NCBI GenBank assembly: GCA_046347945.1
Contig: JAXMFB010000012.1
Span: forward strand, 62,001 to 126,000
Direction of reading: 5' to 3'
Origin: Zeimonas sp046347945
GTDB taxonomy: Bacteria; Pseudomonadota; Gammaproteobacteria; Burkholderiales; Burkholderiaceae_E
Length of the DNA stretch: 64,000 nucleotides
In this document: positions 34,300-43,461 of the stretch, piece by piece
How the letters are laid out: each line of letters starts with the position of its first letter
How positions within the stretch are numbered: position 1 is the stretch's first letter
Made by a program: the position numbers and the translations under genes
The notes under the pieces: generated by a model
Seen by the model: the letters and a program-made list of their open reading frames with translations, nothing else
What the model was told of the DNA's origin: nothing
Databases searched by the model: none

Positions 34300-35408
34300 C
34301 GCGCTACACGGCTGCCACCCGCTTCGACCACGCGGCGCCGTCGCGAACCGCGGTGCTGCTCGTGCAGCTCGGCACGCCCGACGAGCCGACCCCGGCGGCG
34401 CTGCGGCGCTACCTGGGCGAATTCCTGTCCGATCCGCGCGTGGTCGAGATTCCGCGGCTGGCGTGGCTGCCCATCCTGCACGGCATCATCCTGCGGACCC
34501 GTCCGTCGAAGTCGGCGCGCAAGTACGCGAGCATCTGGACCGACGAGGGCTCGCCGCTGATGGTGCACACGCGTCGCCAGGCGACGCTGCTGCGCGGCGC
34601 GCTGGGCGCGCGCGGACACGACGTCGAAGTGGCGTTCGCGATGCGCTACGGCAATCCGTCGATCGCTGGCGTGCTGCGCGAGCTTCGCGAGCGCGGCGTC
34701 GTGCGGCTGCTGGCGCTGCCGTTGTATCCGCAGTACGCGGCCTCGACCACCGCCACCGCGTTCGACGCGCTGGCCCGCGAACTGGCCGGCTGGCGTAGCC
34801 TCCCCGAGCTGCGCACCGTGCGCGGCTTCCACGATCACGACGGCTATCTCGACGCGCTGGTCGCCGGCGTGCGCCGCGCCTGGGAGCGCGACGGCCGCGG
34901 CGAGCGCCTGGTCATGAGCTTCCACGGCGTGCCCCGGCGCACGCTGGCGCTGGGCGATCCCTACCACTGCGAGTGCCTGGCCACCGGCCGGCAGCTCGCC
35001 GAGCGTCTCGGCCTGCGGGCCGGCGAATGGGTGCTCACCTTCCAGTCGCGCTTCGGCCGCGCCGAATGGCTGCAGCCGTACACCGAGCCGACGCTGCGCG
35101 AGCTCGCACGCTCGGGCGTGCGCAGCGTCGACGTGATCTGCCCCGGCTTCGTCGCCGACTGCCTGGAAACGCTCGAGGAGATCGCGGTCGAGGGCCGCGA
35201 CGCATTCCTGGGCGCCGGCGGCCAGGCGTTCCGCTACGTCGAGTGCCTGAACGAGTCGCCGCCCTTCATCGACGCGCTCGCGAGCCTCGCCGAGCAGCAC
35301 CTGTCGGGCTGGCCCACCCGCCGCCTAGACGCAGCCGCGACGGCAGCGCGTGAGCAGGCGCTCGCCGCCCGGCGCCAGCGCGCGCGATCGCTGGGCGCCG
35401 CCGGCTGA
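34296..35408 (+). CDS. hemH: Ferrochelatase
   Basis: 370 aa. It inserts Fe2+ into protoporphyrin IX, the final step of protohaem synthesis. AVLLVQLGTPDEPTPAALRR at the N-terminus and the active-site His in RLVMSFHGVPRRTL; further PGFVADCLETLEEIAVE with the conserved Glu. Start GTG at 34296 overlaps the preceding stop. The last ~35 residues are an Ala/Arg-rich tail. HemL is encoded further on (51827). Confidence 0.95.
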   Translation: MTRYTAATRFDHAAPSRTAVLLVQLGTPDEPTPAALRRYLGEFLSDPRVVEIPRLAWLPILHGIILRTRPSKSARKYASIWTDEGSPLMVHTRRQATLLRGALGARGHDVEVAFAMRYGNPSIAGVLRELRERGVVRLLALPLYPQYAASTTATAFDALARELAGWRSLPELRTVRGFHDHDGYLDALVAGVRRAWERDGRGERLVMSFHGVPRRTLALGDPYHCECLATGRQLAERLGLRAGEWVLTFQSRFGRAEWLQPYTEPTLRELARSGVRSVDVICPGFVADCLETLEEIAVEGRDAFLGAGGQAFRYVECLNESPPFIDALASLAEQHLSGWPTRRLDAAATAAREQALAARRQRARSLGAAG

Positions 35409-35454
35409 AGGCCATCGGCGCGGCTCGCGCCGCGCCGCAGCGGGCGGCGCAGCC

Positions 35455-35958
35455 TCAGGGCTGCGGCGGAATCCGCAGCACCTGTCCCGGATAGATCTTG
35501 TCCGGATGCGTGAGCATCGGCTTGTTCGCCTCGAAGATCGGCATGTAGGCGTTCGCGTTGCCGTAGTACTGCCTGGCGATCTTCGACAGCGTGTCGCCGC
35601 GCACCACCGTGTAGTACTGCGCCTCGGGCGTCGGGTTGCTCACGGACATGTTGTCGATCACGTTGCTCACGCCGGCGACGTTGCCGCAGCACAGCACGAT
35701 CTTCTCGCGGGTCACCTGGTCCGGCGCGGTGCCGGAGACGGTGACCGAGGCGTTGGCGCCGTCGAACTCGACGGACAGGCCATCGGCGCCCAGCTTCATC
35801 GCCGCGATGTAGTCCTCGATGGCCTTGCCGGCGGCCGCATTGGCTGCCGCCACCTTGTCCGCGCTCGGATCGGCTTCGGCCGCCTTCTGGGCGGCTTGCG
35901 CCTCGCCACGGCCGAACAGCTTCTCGCCAGCGTCCTTGACGAATGACAACAGGCCCAT
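35455..35958 (-). CDS. BON-LysM protein, Kbp/YgaU-like
   Basis: 167 aa with a BON domain (about residues 30-95) and a C-terminal LysM domain (YYTVVRGDTLSKIARQYYGN, about 112-165). This combination and length match E. coli Kbp (YgaU), a cytoplasmic K+-binding protein. No signal peptide is apparent (MGLLSFVKDAGEKLFGRGEA), consistent with Kbp. It is divergent from grpE. Confidence 0.87.
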   Translation of the reverse strand: MGLLSFVKDAGEKLFGRGEAQAAQKAAEADPSADKVAAANAAAGKAIEDYIAAMKLGADGLSVEFDGANASVTVSGTAPDQVTREKIVLCCGNVAGVSNVIDNMSVSNPTPEAQYYTVVRGDTLSKIARQYYGNANAYMPIFEANKPMLTHPDKIYPGQVLRIPPQP

Positions 35959-36042
35959 CTTCGCTCTCCCTGGTTGTGGAAACGTTCCCGTCGCGCACCC
36001 GGGACCGACCCCAAGGGTAACCTCTGCGCCGGGGGAAGTGCG

Positions 36043-36073
36043 CTGTTGAAATCCCTGATTGCGCCCCGAAATA
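36043..36073 (+). promoter_or_regulatory. RpoH (sigma-32) type promoter of grpE
   Basis: TTGAAA (36046-36051, preceded by CTG) and CCCCGAAAT (36064-36072) are separated by 12 bp. They match the sigma-32 consensus CTTGAAA/CCCCATNT with one mismatch in the -10 core. It lies about 70 bp upstream of grpE. Confidence 0.68.
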
Positions 36074-36142
36074 CACCGCGCCCCCGCCTGCCTGGCTCGG
36101 GGTGATCGCGCAACTATCTGATTCCATTGGGAGAAGCAGCGG

Positions 36143-36724
36143 ATGAACCCGGAAAGACCGGAGCAACCGGACCAAGACGTGCCTGCTGGGACCGTCCACG
36201 GCGGCGTCGAACCCGCCCAGGGCGCTCCTGACGAGATCGCGACCGAGCAGGCGCGATCCGGCCCGGATGCCCGCCTTGCCGAGGCGCAGGCACAGGTCGC
36301 CGAAGTCCGCGACCAGTACCTGCGGGCTGTCGCCGAACTCGACAACGTGCGCCGCCGGGCGCAGGACGACGTTGCCAAGGCCCACAAGTACGGCATCGAG
36401 ACGTTCGCGGAGAGCCTGCTGCCGGTCAAGGACAGCCTGGAGATGGCGCTCAAGGCCGACGCCCCGAGCGTGGACAACCTGAAGGAGGGGGTCGAGGCGA
36501 CGCTGCGGCTGCTGGCCTCGGCGTTCGAGAAGAACCGGCTGTTCGAGATCGATCCCCAGGGCGAGAAGTTCGACCCCAACAGGCACCAGGCGATCTCCAC
36601 CGTGCCTGCCGCCGCGACGCAGCCGCCGATCGCCCCGAACCACGTCGCGCACGTGCTGCAGAAGGGCTACCTGATCGGCGACCGGGTGCTGCGGCCCGCC
36701 CTCGTCACGGTGGTGCAGGGCTGA
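36143..36724 (+). CDS. grpE: Nucleotide exchange factor GrpE
   Basis: 193 aa: an acidic disordered N-terminus, a long dimerising coiled coil (about residues 45-90, EVRDQYLRAVAELDNVRRRA) and the beta-domain near the C-terminus (HVAHVLQKGYLIGDRVLRPA). It exchanges ADP for ATP on DnaK. GGGAGAAG before the ATG provides the ribosome site. Confidence 0.96.
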   Translation: MNPERPEQPDQDVPAGTVHGGVEPAQGAPDEIATEQARSGPDARLAEAQAQVAEVRDQYLRAVAELDNVRRRAQDDVAKAHKYGIETFAESLLPVKDSLEMALKADAPSVDNLKEGVEATLRLLASAFEKNRLFEIDPQGEKFDPNRHQAISTVPAAATQPPIAPNHVAHVLQKGYLIGDRVLRPALVTVVQG

Positions 36725-36732
36725 GCCGGCCG

Positions 36733-36760
36733 CTTGAATTCCATTCACCACGACCTATCT
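36733..36760 (+). promoter_or_regulatory. Possible second RpoH-type promoter, upstream of dnaK
   Basis: CTTGAAT (36733-36739) and ACCTATCT (36753-36760, six of eight matches to CCCCATNT) are spaced by 13 bp in the 74-bp grpE-dnaK gap. This would give dnaK extra heat-induced transcription independent of grpE. Confidence 0.45.
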
Positions 36761-36798
36761 GCAAGCCAGACAATCTCCGTCACCGAGGAAGAAGGAAC

Positions 36799-38742
<1,944 letters not shown>

Positions 38743-38749
38743 GGGCGGA

Positions 38750-38776
38750 GAAGGGACAAGGGGGAAGGGAGAAGGG
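38750..38776 (+). repeat. Left arm of 27-nt inverted repeat
   Basis: A purine-only tract apart from one C. The inner 19 nt (38758-38776) are AAGGGGGAAGGGAGAAGGG, the exact reverse complement of 39158-39176; the outer 8 nt pair with one mismatch (38757). The arm also looks like a run of Shine-Dalgarno sequences. Confidence 0.9.
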
Positions 38777-38794
38777 ACCGGGCAAGGGGACGGC

Positions 38795-39157
38795 GTGCGG
38801 CGCAAGCACCGGGACCTGCTCGTCTGGCAGCGCGCGATCGTGCTGGTCGAGATGGTGTACGGTGCGACCGATGCGTTCCCGCCGTCCGAGAGGTACGGGC
38901 TCAGTGGCCAGCTTCGCCGTGCCGCCGTCTCGGTGCCTGCGAACATCGCGGAGGGGTATGCCAGGAGCGGAACTCGCGAGCTCCTGCATTACCTGAGCAT
39001 TTCCGCCGGGTCGCTGTCCGAACTCGATACGCTGATCGAGATCGGACAGCGACTCGGCTATTTCGATCAGACAGAGGAGTTGCGGAAGACACTGGACGAC
39101 GTGAGCGGAATGCTGATGGGACTGCAGGCGTCGGTGCGTCGGCGCACTGGCTCCTGA
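38795..39157 (+). CDS. S23-type four-helix-bundle protein
   Basis: 120 aa, GTG start with AAGGGGA 4 nt upstream. The TIGR02436/IVP23 pattern is clear: DLLVWQRAIVLVEMVYGATD, the hallmark LSGQLRRAAVSVPANIAEGY, then YLSISAGSLSELDTLIEIGQ. Such proteins fold as pentameric four-helix bundles, bind nucleic acid weakly, and occur in 23S rRNA intervening sequences, in diversity-generating retroelements (Avd) and as free genes. Function is unknown. The gene lies within inverted repeats inside the heat-shock operon and should be co-transcribed with dnaK. Confidence 0.9.
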   Translation: MRRKHRDLLVWQRAIVLVEMVYGATDAFPPSERYGLSGQLRRAAVSVPANIAEGYARSGTRELLHYLSISAGSLSELDTLIEIGQRLGYFDQTEELRKTLDDVSGMLMGLQASVRRRTGS

Positions 39158-39184
39158 CCCTTCTCCCTTCCCCCTTCTCCCTTC
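39158..39184 (+). repeat. Right arm of 27-nt inverted repeat
   Basis: A pyrimidine-only tract starting directly after the S23 stop. CCCTTCTCCCTTCCCCCTT at 39158-39176 is the perfect reverse complement of 38758-38776. It occupies the place where the dnaJ ribosome site should be; no Shine-Dalgarno is left before the dnaJ ATG. Confidence 0.9.
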
Positions 39185-39194
39185 CCTCCGAAAC

Positions 39195-40319
39195 ATGGCA
39201 AAGCGTGACTACTACGAAGTCCTCGGCGTCGCGAAGAACGCGAGCGACGATGACCTGAAGAAGGCGTATCGCAAGCTCGCGATGAAGTACCACCCGGACC
39301 GCAATCCGGACAGCAAGGACGCCGAGGAGAAATTCAAGGAGGTCAAGGAAGCCTACGAGATGCTGACCGACCCGGCCAGGCGCGAGGCCTACGATCGCTT
39401 CGGCCACGCCGGCGTCGACCCGAACGCGGGTTTCCCCGGCGGTGCGGGCGGCCAGGGCTTCGGCGGCTTCGCCGACGTGTTCGGCGACATCTTCGGCGAC
39501 ATCTTCGGCGGCCAGCGCGCCGGCGGCGGCCGCAGCAACGTCTATCGCGGCGCCGACCTGCGCTACGCGATGGAGATCACGCTCGAGCAGGCGGCCAGCG
39601 GCTACACGTCCGAGATCCGCGTGCCGAGCTGGGACACCTGCGGCACCTGCAGCGGCACCGGCGCGAAGCCGGGCACCAGGCCGAAGGTCTGCCACACCTG
39701 CGGCGGGCAGGGCGCCGTGCGCGTGCAGCAGGGGTTCTTCTCGATCCAGCAGACCTGCCCGACCTGCCACGGCAGCGGGAAGGTGATCCCCGAACCGTGC
39801 ACCGGCTGCGAGGGCGCGGGGCGGGTGAAGAAGAACAAGACGCTCGAGGTGAAGATCCCTGCGGGCATCGACGACGGGATGCGCATCCGCTCGGCCGGCA
39901 ACGGCGAGCCCGGCATCAACGGCGGGCCTCCGGGCGACCTCTACGTCGAGATCCACGTCAAGGAGCACCCGGTGTTCCAGCGCGACGGCGACGACCTGCA
40001 CTGCGAGGTGCCGATCGGCATCACCACCGCCGCGCTCGGCGGCACGGTGCAGATCCCGACGCTGGCCGGCCGCGCCGAGATCGACCTGCCCGAAGGGACG
40101 CAGTCGGGCAAGCAGTTCCGGCTGCGCGGCAAGGGCATCAAGGGGATCCGCTCGAGCTATCCGGGCGACCTGTACGCGCACCTGGTCGTCGAGACGCCGG
40201 TGAGGTTGACCGACAGGCAGAAGCAGCTGTTGCGCGAGCTCGAGGCCTCGCTGCAGGATCCGAAGCACAGCCCGCAGACCAAGGGCTGGATGGACCGCGT
40301 GAAGGACTTCTTCCAGTGA
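39195..40319 (+). CDS. dnaJ: Chaperone protein DnaJ (Hsp40)
   Basis: 374 aa. J-domain with HPD (KYHPDRNPDSKDAEEKFKE, residues 28-46), a G/F-rich linker (about 75-115), four zinc-finger repeats CGTCSGTG, CHTCGGQG, CPTCHGSG and CTGCEGAG, and the C-terminal substrate domain. It stimulates DnaK ATPase. The bases before the ATG (CCCTCCGAAAC) lack a Shine-Dalgarno, probably because of the adjacent element arm. The stop overlaps the next gene by GTGA. Confidence 0.97.
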   Translation: MAKRDYYEVLGVAKNASDDDLKKAYRKLAMKYHPDRNPDSKDAEEKFKEVKEAYEMLTDPARREAYDRFGHAGVDPNAGFPGGAGGQGFGGFADVFGDIFGDIFGGQRAGGGRSNVYRGADLRYAMEITLEQAASGYTSEIRVPSWDTCGTCSGTGAKPGTRPKVCHTCGGQGAVRVQQGFFSIQQTCPTCHGSGKVIPEPCTGCEGAGRVKKNKTLEVKIPAGIDDGMRIRSAGNGEPGINGGPPGDLYVEIHVKEHPVFQRDGDDLHCEVPIGITTAALGGTVQIPTLAGRAEIDLPEGTQSGKQFRLRGKGIKGIRSSYPGDLYAHLVVETPVRLTDRQKQLLRELEASLQDPKHSPQTKGWMDRVKDFFQ

Positions 40320-41677
40320 AGCTCACCTTTGCCGGCGCGGCCGACACCGTCACCGGCTCGCGCTACCTGCTCGATTCCGGTGGGCGCCAGGTCCTGCTCG
40401 ACTGCGGGCTGTTCCAGGGCTTCAAGAAGCTGCGCGACCGCAACTGGGCCGCGTTCCCGCTGCCGCCGCGCGAGATCGACCGCGTCGTGCTCAGCCACGC
40501 GCACCTCGACCACAGCGGCTACCTGCCGGCGCTGGTGCGCGACGGCTTTAAGGGGCAGGTCATCGCCACCGAGGCGACGCGCGAGCTGTGCGAGATCCTG
40601 CTGCGGGACAGCGCGCGGCTGCAGGAGGAGGAGGCCGAGTTCGCCAACCGGCACGGCTACTCGAAGCACGCCCCGGCGCGGCCGCTCTACACCAGCGAAG
40701 ACGCCGAGCGCGCGCTCTCGCGCATCGTCGCGGTCGGCTTCGACGATGACTTCGACCTCGGCGACGGGATCACCGCGCGCTTCCTGCCCGCCGGGCACCT
40801 GCTCGGCGCGGCGATCGTGCGGCTGCAGCGGGGCCACCGCACGCTGGTCTTCAGCGGCGACCTCGGCCGCCCGAACGACCTGGTGATGCAGCCGCCACGC
40901 ACGGTGGAGTCGGCGGACACGCTGATCGTCGAATCGACCTACGGCGATCGCAACCACGCCGACGACGACCCCGAGGCCGTGCTCGGCCGCGTGATCCGCG
41001 AGACCGCAGCGCGCGGCGGCACGGTCCTGATTCCCTCCTTCGCCGTGGGCCGCGCGCAGACGCTGCTCTACGCGCTGTACCGGCTGAAGGAGCGCGACGA
41101 GATTCCCGAGATCCCGGTCTTCCTCGACAGCCCGATGGCGGTCGACGCGACGCGGCTGTACCGCCGGTTCCAGCACGACCACCGGCTCACGCCCGAGCAG
41201 TGCGCCGGCATGTACCGCGCGGCCAGGCTGATCACGACGCCGGACGAATCGAAGCGGCTGGCCACGCTTCGCGGGCCGCTGATCATCATTTCCGCGAGCG
41301 GCATGGCGACCGGCGGCCGGGTGCTGCATCACCTCAAGCGCATCGTGCCCGACCCGGCGAACCACGTGGTGTTCGCCGGCTTCCAGGCGCCGGGCACGCG
41401 CGGCGCGCACCTCGTGGCCGGCGCGCGCGAGGTGAAGATCCACGGCGAGTGGCATCCGGTTCGCGCCGGCGTGACCCAGCTCGACGGGTTCTCGGCGCAC
41501 GCCGACGGCGATGAGCTGATCGACTGGATGCGGGGCTTGCGCGCCCCGCCGAAGCAGGTCTACGTCACGCACGGCGAACCCGAGGCGGCCGACCGGCTGC
41601 GCGTGCGCATCGAGACCGAACTCGGCTGGCACGCGCGCGTGCCCGAGCACCTCGAGAGCGTCGACCTGTCGCTCTGA
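40316..41677 (+). CDS. MBL-fold beta-CASP ribonuclease-like protein
   Basis: 453 aa. The metallo-beta-lactamase motif SHAHLDHSGYLPAL, a downstream FSGDLGRPND with the metal Asp, the beta-CASP insertion (PSFAVGRAQTLLYAL), and the RMMBL C-terminus with GFSAHADGDELIDWM. This is the YSH1/CPSF-like RNA-processing exonuclease family. GTG at 40316 overlaps the dnaJ stop, so it is the last gene of the chaperone operon, suggesting a role in heat-stress RNA metabolism (inferred). Confidence 0.87.
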   Translation: MKLTFAGAADTVTGSRYLLDSGGRQVLLDCGLFQGFKKLRDRNWAAFPLPPREIDRVVLSHAHLDHSGYLPALVRDGFKGQVIATEATRELCEILLRDSARLQEEEAEFANRHGYSKHAPARPLYTSEDAERALSRIVAVGFDDDFDLGDGITARFLPAGHLLGAAIVRLQRGHRTLVFSGDLGRPNDLVMQPPRTVESADTLIVESTYGDRNHADDDPEAVLGRVIRETAARGGTVLIPSFAVGRAQTLLYALYRLKERDEIPEIPVFLDSPMAVDATRLYRRFQHDHRLTPEQCAGMYRAARLITTPDESKRLATLRGPLIIISASGMATGGRVLHHLKRIVPDPANHVVFAGFQAPGTRGAHLVAGAREVKIHGEWHPVRAGVTQLDGFSAHADGDELIDWMRGLRAPPKQVYVTHGEPEAADRLRVRIETELGWHARVPEHLESVDLSL

Positions 41678-41750
41678 ACGGGCGCCGGCCCGGGGGCACC
41701 GATTCCCCCGCGCCGGACCGTGAGACGATGAACGCGCGGCACCGGGCTGC

Positions 41751-41756
41751 TAAAGT
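41751..41756 (+). promoter_or_regulatory. -10 element of the formate dehydrogenase operon
   Basis: TAAAGT ends 7 bp before the ATG at 41764, so transcription would start at or just before the start codon. An ATG at 41728 lies upstream of this element and would not be in the mRNA. No good -35 is visible. Confidence 0.4.
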
Positions 41757-41763
41757 CGGTGCC

Positions 41764-43461
41764 ATGGACGCGAGCGGGTTCCGAAGACCGACGGGGTGGC
41801 GCAAGGGCCGGCAGGTCGACGCCGCCGCGCGGGCGCGCGTGTTGCAGCTGCTCGATGGGCTCGCGTTGCGGCGCGACCTGCTGATCGAGCACCTTCATCG
41901 CATCCAGGATGCCGAGGGCTGCCTGCCGGCGGGGCTGCTGGCCGCGCTCGCCGAGTTGCTGCGGCTGTCGCAGGCCGAGGTATACGAGGTCGCGACCTTC
42001 TACCACCATTTCGACGTGGTCCGGGAGGACGATGCGCGCCCACCGTCGCTCACCGTGCGCGTCTGCGACTCGCTGCCGTGCCGTCTGGCCGGCGCCGAGG
42101 CATTGGTCGCCGCGCTGCCGCAGCGGCTCGGCAGCGACGTGCGCGTGCAGCGCGTGCCGTGCGTCGGGCGTTGCGCGCAGGCGCCCGTGGCCGTGGTCGG
42201 CCGTCGTCCCGTCACGCCGGCCGATCCCGCATCGGTCGAAGCCTGCGTGACGCGCGGCCCTCACGATTGCCCGGTTCCCGCCGCGCAGGACTACGCGGCC
42301 TACCGCGCTGCCGGAGGCTACCGCCAGCTCGCGCAGCTGCTCGACGGCTCGCGCAGCCGCGAGTCGGTGCTCGGCGAACTCGATGCATCGGGCCTGCGCG
42401 GACTGGGCGGCGCAGGATTCCCCATCGGTCGCAAGTGGCGCATCGTCGCGCAGCAGGCCGGCCCGCGGCTGATGGTCGTCAATGCCGACGAGGGCGAGCC
42501 CGGCACCTTCAAGGACCGGCACTGCCTCGAGACCGCGCCGCACCGGATGCTCGAGGGGATGCTGATCGCCGCGAGCGTCGTCGGCTGCGACGCCTGCTAC
42601 GTCTACCTGCGCGACGAGTACGCGGGCGTGCGGGCGTTGCTCGAGCGCGAACTGGCGGCGTTGCGCAGCGATCCGCCGGTGCGCGGGCACGCGCTGCCGC
42701 AGGTGCACCTGCGGCGTGGCGCGGGCGCGTACATCTGCGGCGAGGAGAGCGCGCTGATCGAGTCGGTGGAAGGCAAGCGCGGGATGCCGCGGCTTCGTCC
42801 GCCGTACGTGGCCGAAGTCGGCCTGTTCGGAAGGCCGACGCTCGCGCACAACGTCGAGACGCTGCACTGGCTGCCCGAGATCCTCGAGCGCGGCGCCGCG
42901 TGGTTCGCCGGGCACGGGCGGCGCGGCCGCCACGGCCTGCGTGCGTTCTCGGTGTCCGGGCGCGTGCGCTCGCCCGGCGTCAAGCTCGCGCCGGCCGGCA
43001 TCAGCGTGCGCGAGCTCATCGACGAGTTCTGCGACGGCATGCTGCCGGGACACGAGCTGTACGCGTTCCTGCCCGGTGGCGCGTCCGGCGGCATCCTGCC
43101 CGCGTCGCTCGCCGGCGAGCCGCTCGACTTCGATACGCTGCAGCCGCACGGGGCCTTCATCGGGTCGGCGGCGGTGATCGTGCTCTCGCAGCACGATCGC
43201 GCCGTCGACGCCGCACGCAACCTCATGGCCTTCTTCCGCGACGAGTCCTGCGGGCAGTGCACGCCGTGCCGGGTCGGCACGGCGAAGGCCGCGCGCGAGA
43301 TCGCCAGCGGCGACTGGAATGTCGCGCTGCTGCGCGAGCTGTCGACGGCGATGATGGATGCGTCGATCTGCGGGCTCGGTCAGGCGGCGCCGAACCCGGT
43401 GCTCTCGGTGCTGCGGCACTTCGCGCACGAGCTCGGCCCGGACGACGAGGGCGAGCGATGA
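41764..43461 (+). CDS. NAD-dependent formate dehydrogenase beta subunit (NuoE-NuoF fusion)
   Basis: 565 aa. The N-terminal thioredoxin-like NuoE part (about 1-160) holds a [2Fe-2S] site with CDSLPC and CVGRC. The NuoF-like part has the FMN/NADH motifs LRGLGGAGFPIGRKW and MVVNADEGEPGTFKDR, then GAGAYICGEESALIESVEG. The [4Fe-4S] motif ESCGQCTPCRVG with a distal Cys in DASICGLG completes it. A fused E/F subunit of this size matches the two-subunit Fdh1-type formate dehydrogenase (Fdh1B about 570 aa in Methylorubrum). The stop overlaps the alpha gene by ATGA. The upstream ATG at 41728 is less likely. Confidence 0.88.
   Translation: MDASGFRRPTGWRKGRQVDAAARARVLQLLDGLALRRDLLIEHLHRIQDAEGCLPAGLLAALAELLRLSQAEVYEVATFYHHFDVVREDDARPPSLTVRVCDSLPCRLAGAEALVAALPQRLGSDVRVQRVPCVGRCAQAPVAVVGRRPVTPADPASVEACVTRGPHDCPVPAAQDYAAYRAAGGYRQLAQLLDGSRSRESVLGELDASGLRGLGGAGFPIGRKWRIVAQQAGPRLMVVNADEGEPGTFKDRHCLETAPHRMLEGMLIAASVVGCDACYVYLRDEYAGVRALLERELAALRSDPPVRGHALPQVHLRRGAGAYICGEESALIESVEGKRGMPRLRPPYVAEVGLFGRPTLAHNVETLHWLPEILERGAAWFAGHGRRGRHGLRAFSVSGRVRSPGVKLAPAGISVRELIDEFCDGMLPGHELYAFLPGGASGGILPASLAGEPLDFDTLQPHGAFIGSAAVIVLSQHDRAVDAARNLMAFFRDESCGQCTPCRVGTAKAAREIASGDWNVALLRELSTAMMDASICGLGQAAPNPVLSVLRHFAHELGPDDEGER

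Larger units (their letters stand above)
38750..39184 (+). mobile_element. S23/four-helix-bundle unit bounded by inverted repeats, inserted between dnaK and dnaJ
   Basis: A 435-bp segment begins 7 bp after the dnaK stop and ends 10 bp before the dnaJ ATG. Its ends are 27-nt arms (38750-38776 and 39158-39184) that pair at 26 of 27 positions, 19 of them consecutive. Inside is a single gene for an S23-like protein (38795-39157), whose stop touches the right arm. The layout copies intervening sequences in 23S rRNA, which carry S23 genes closed by a base-paired stem. No transposase and no clear target duplication are seen. Mobility is inferred from position and structure. Confidence 0.6.

Noticed and set aside
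41728..41763. ATG at 41728 as start of the formate dehydrogenase beta subunit
   Set aside because: It lies upstream of the likely -10 element at 41751 and adds 12 residues of no family character.
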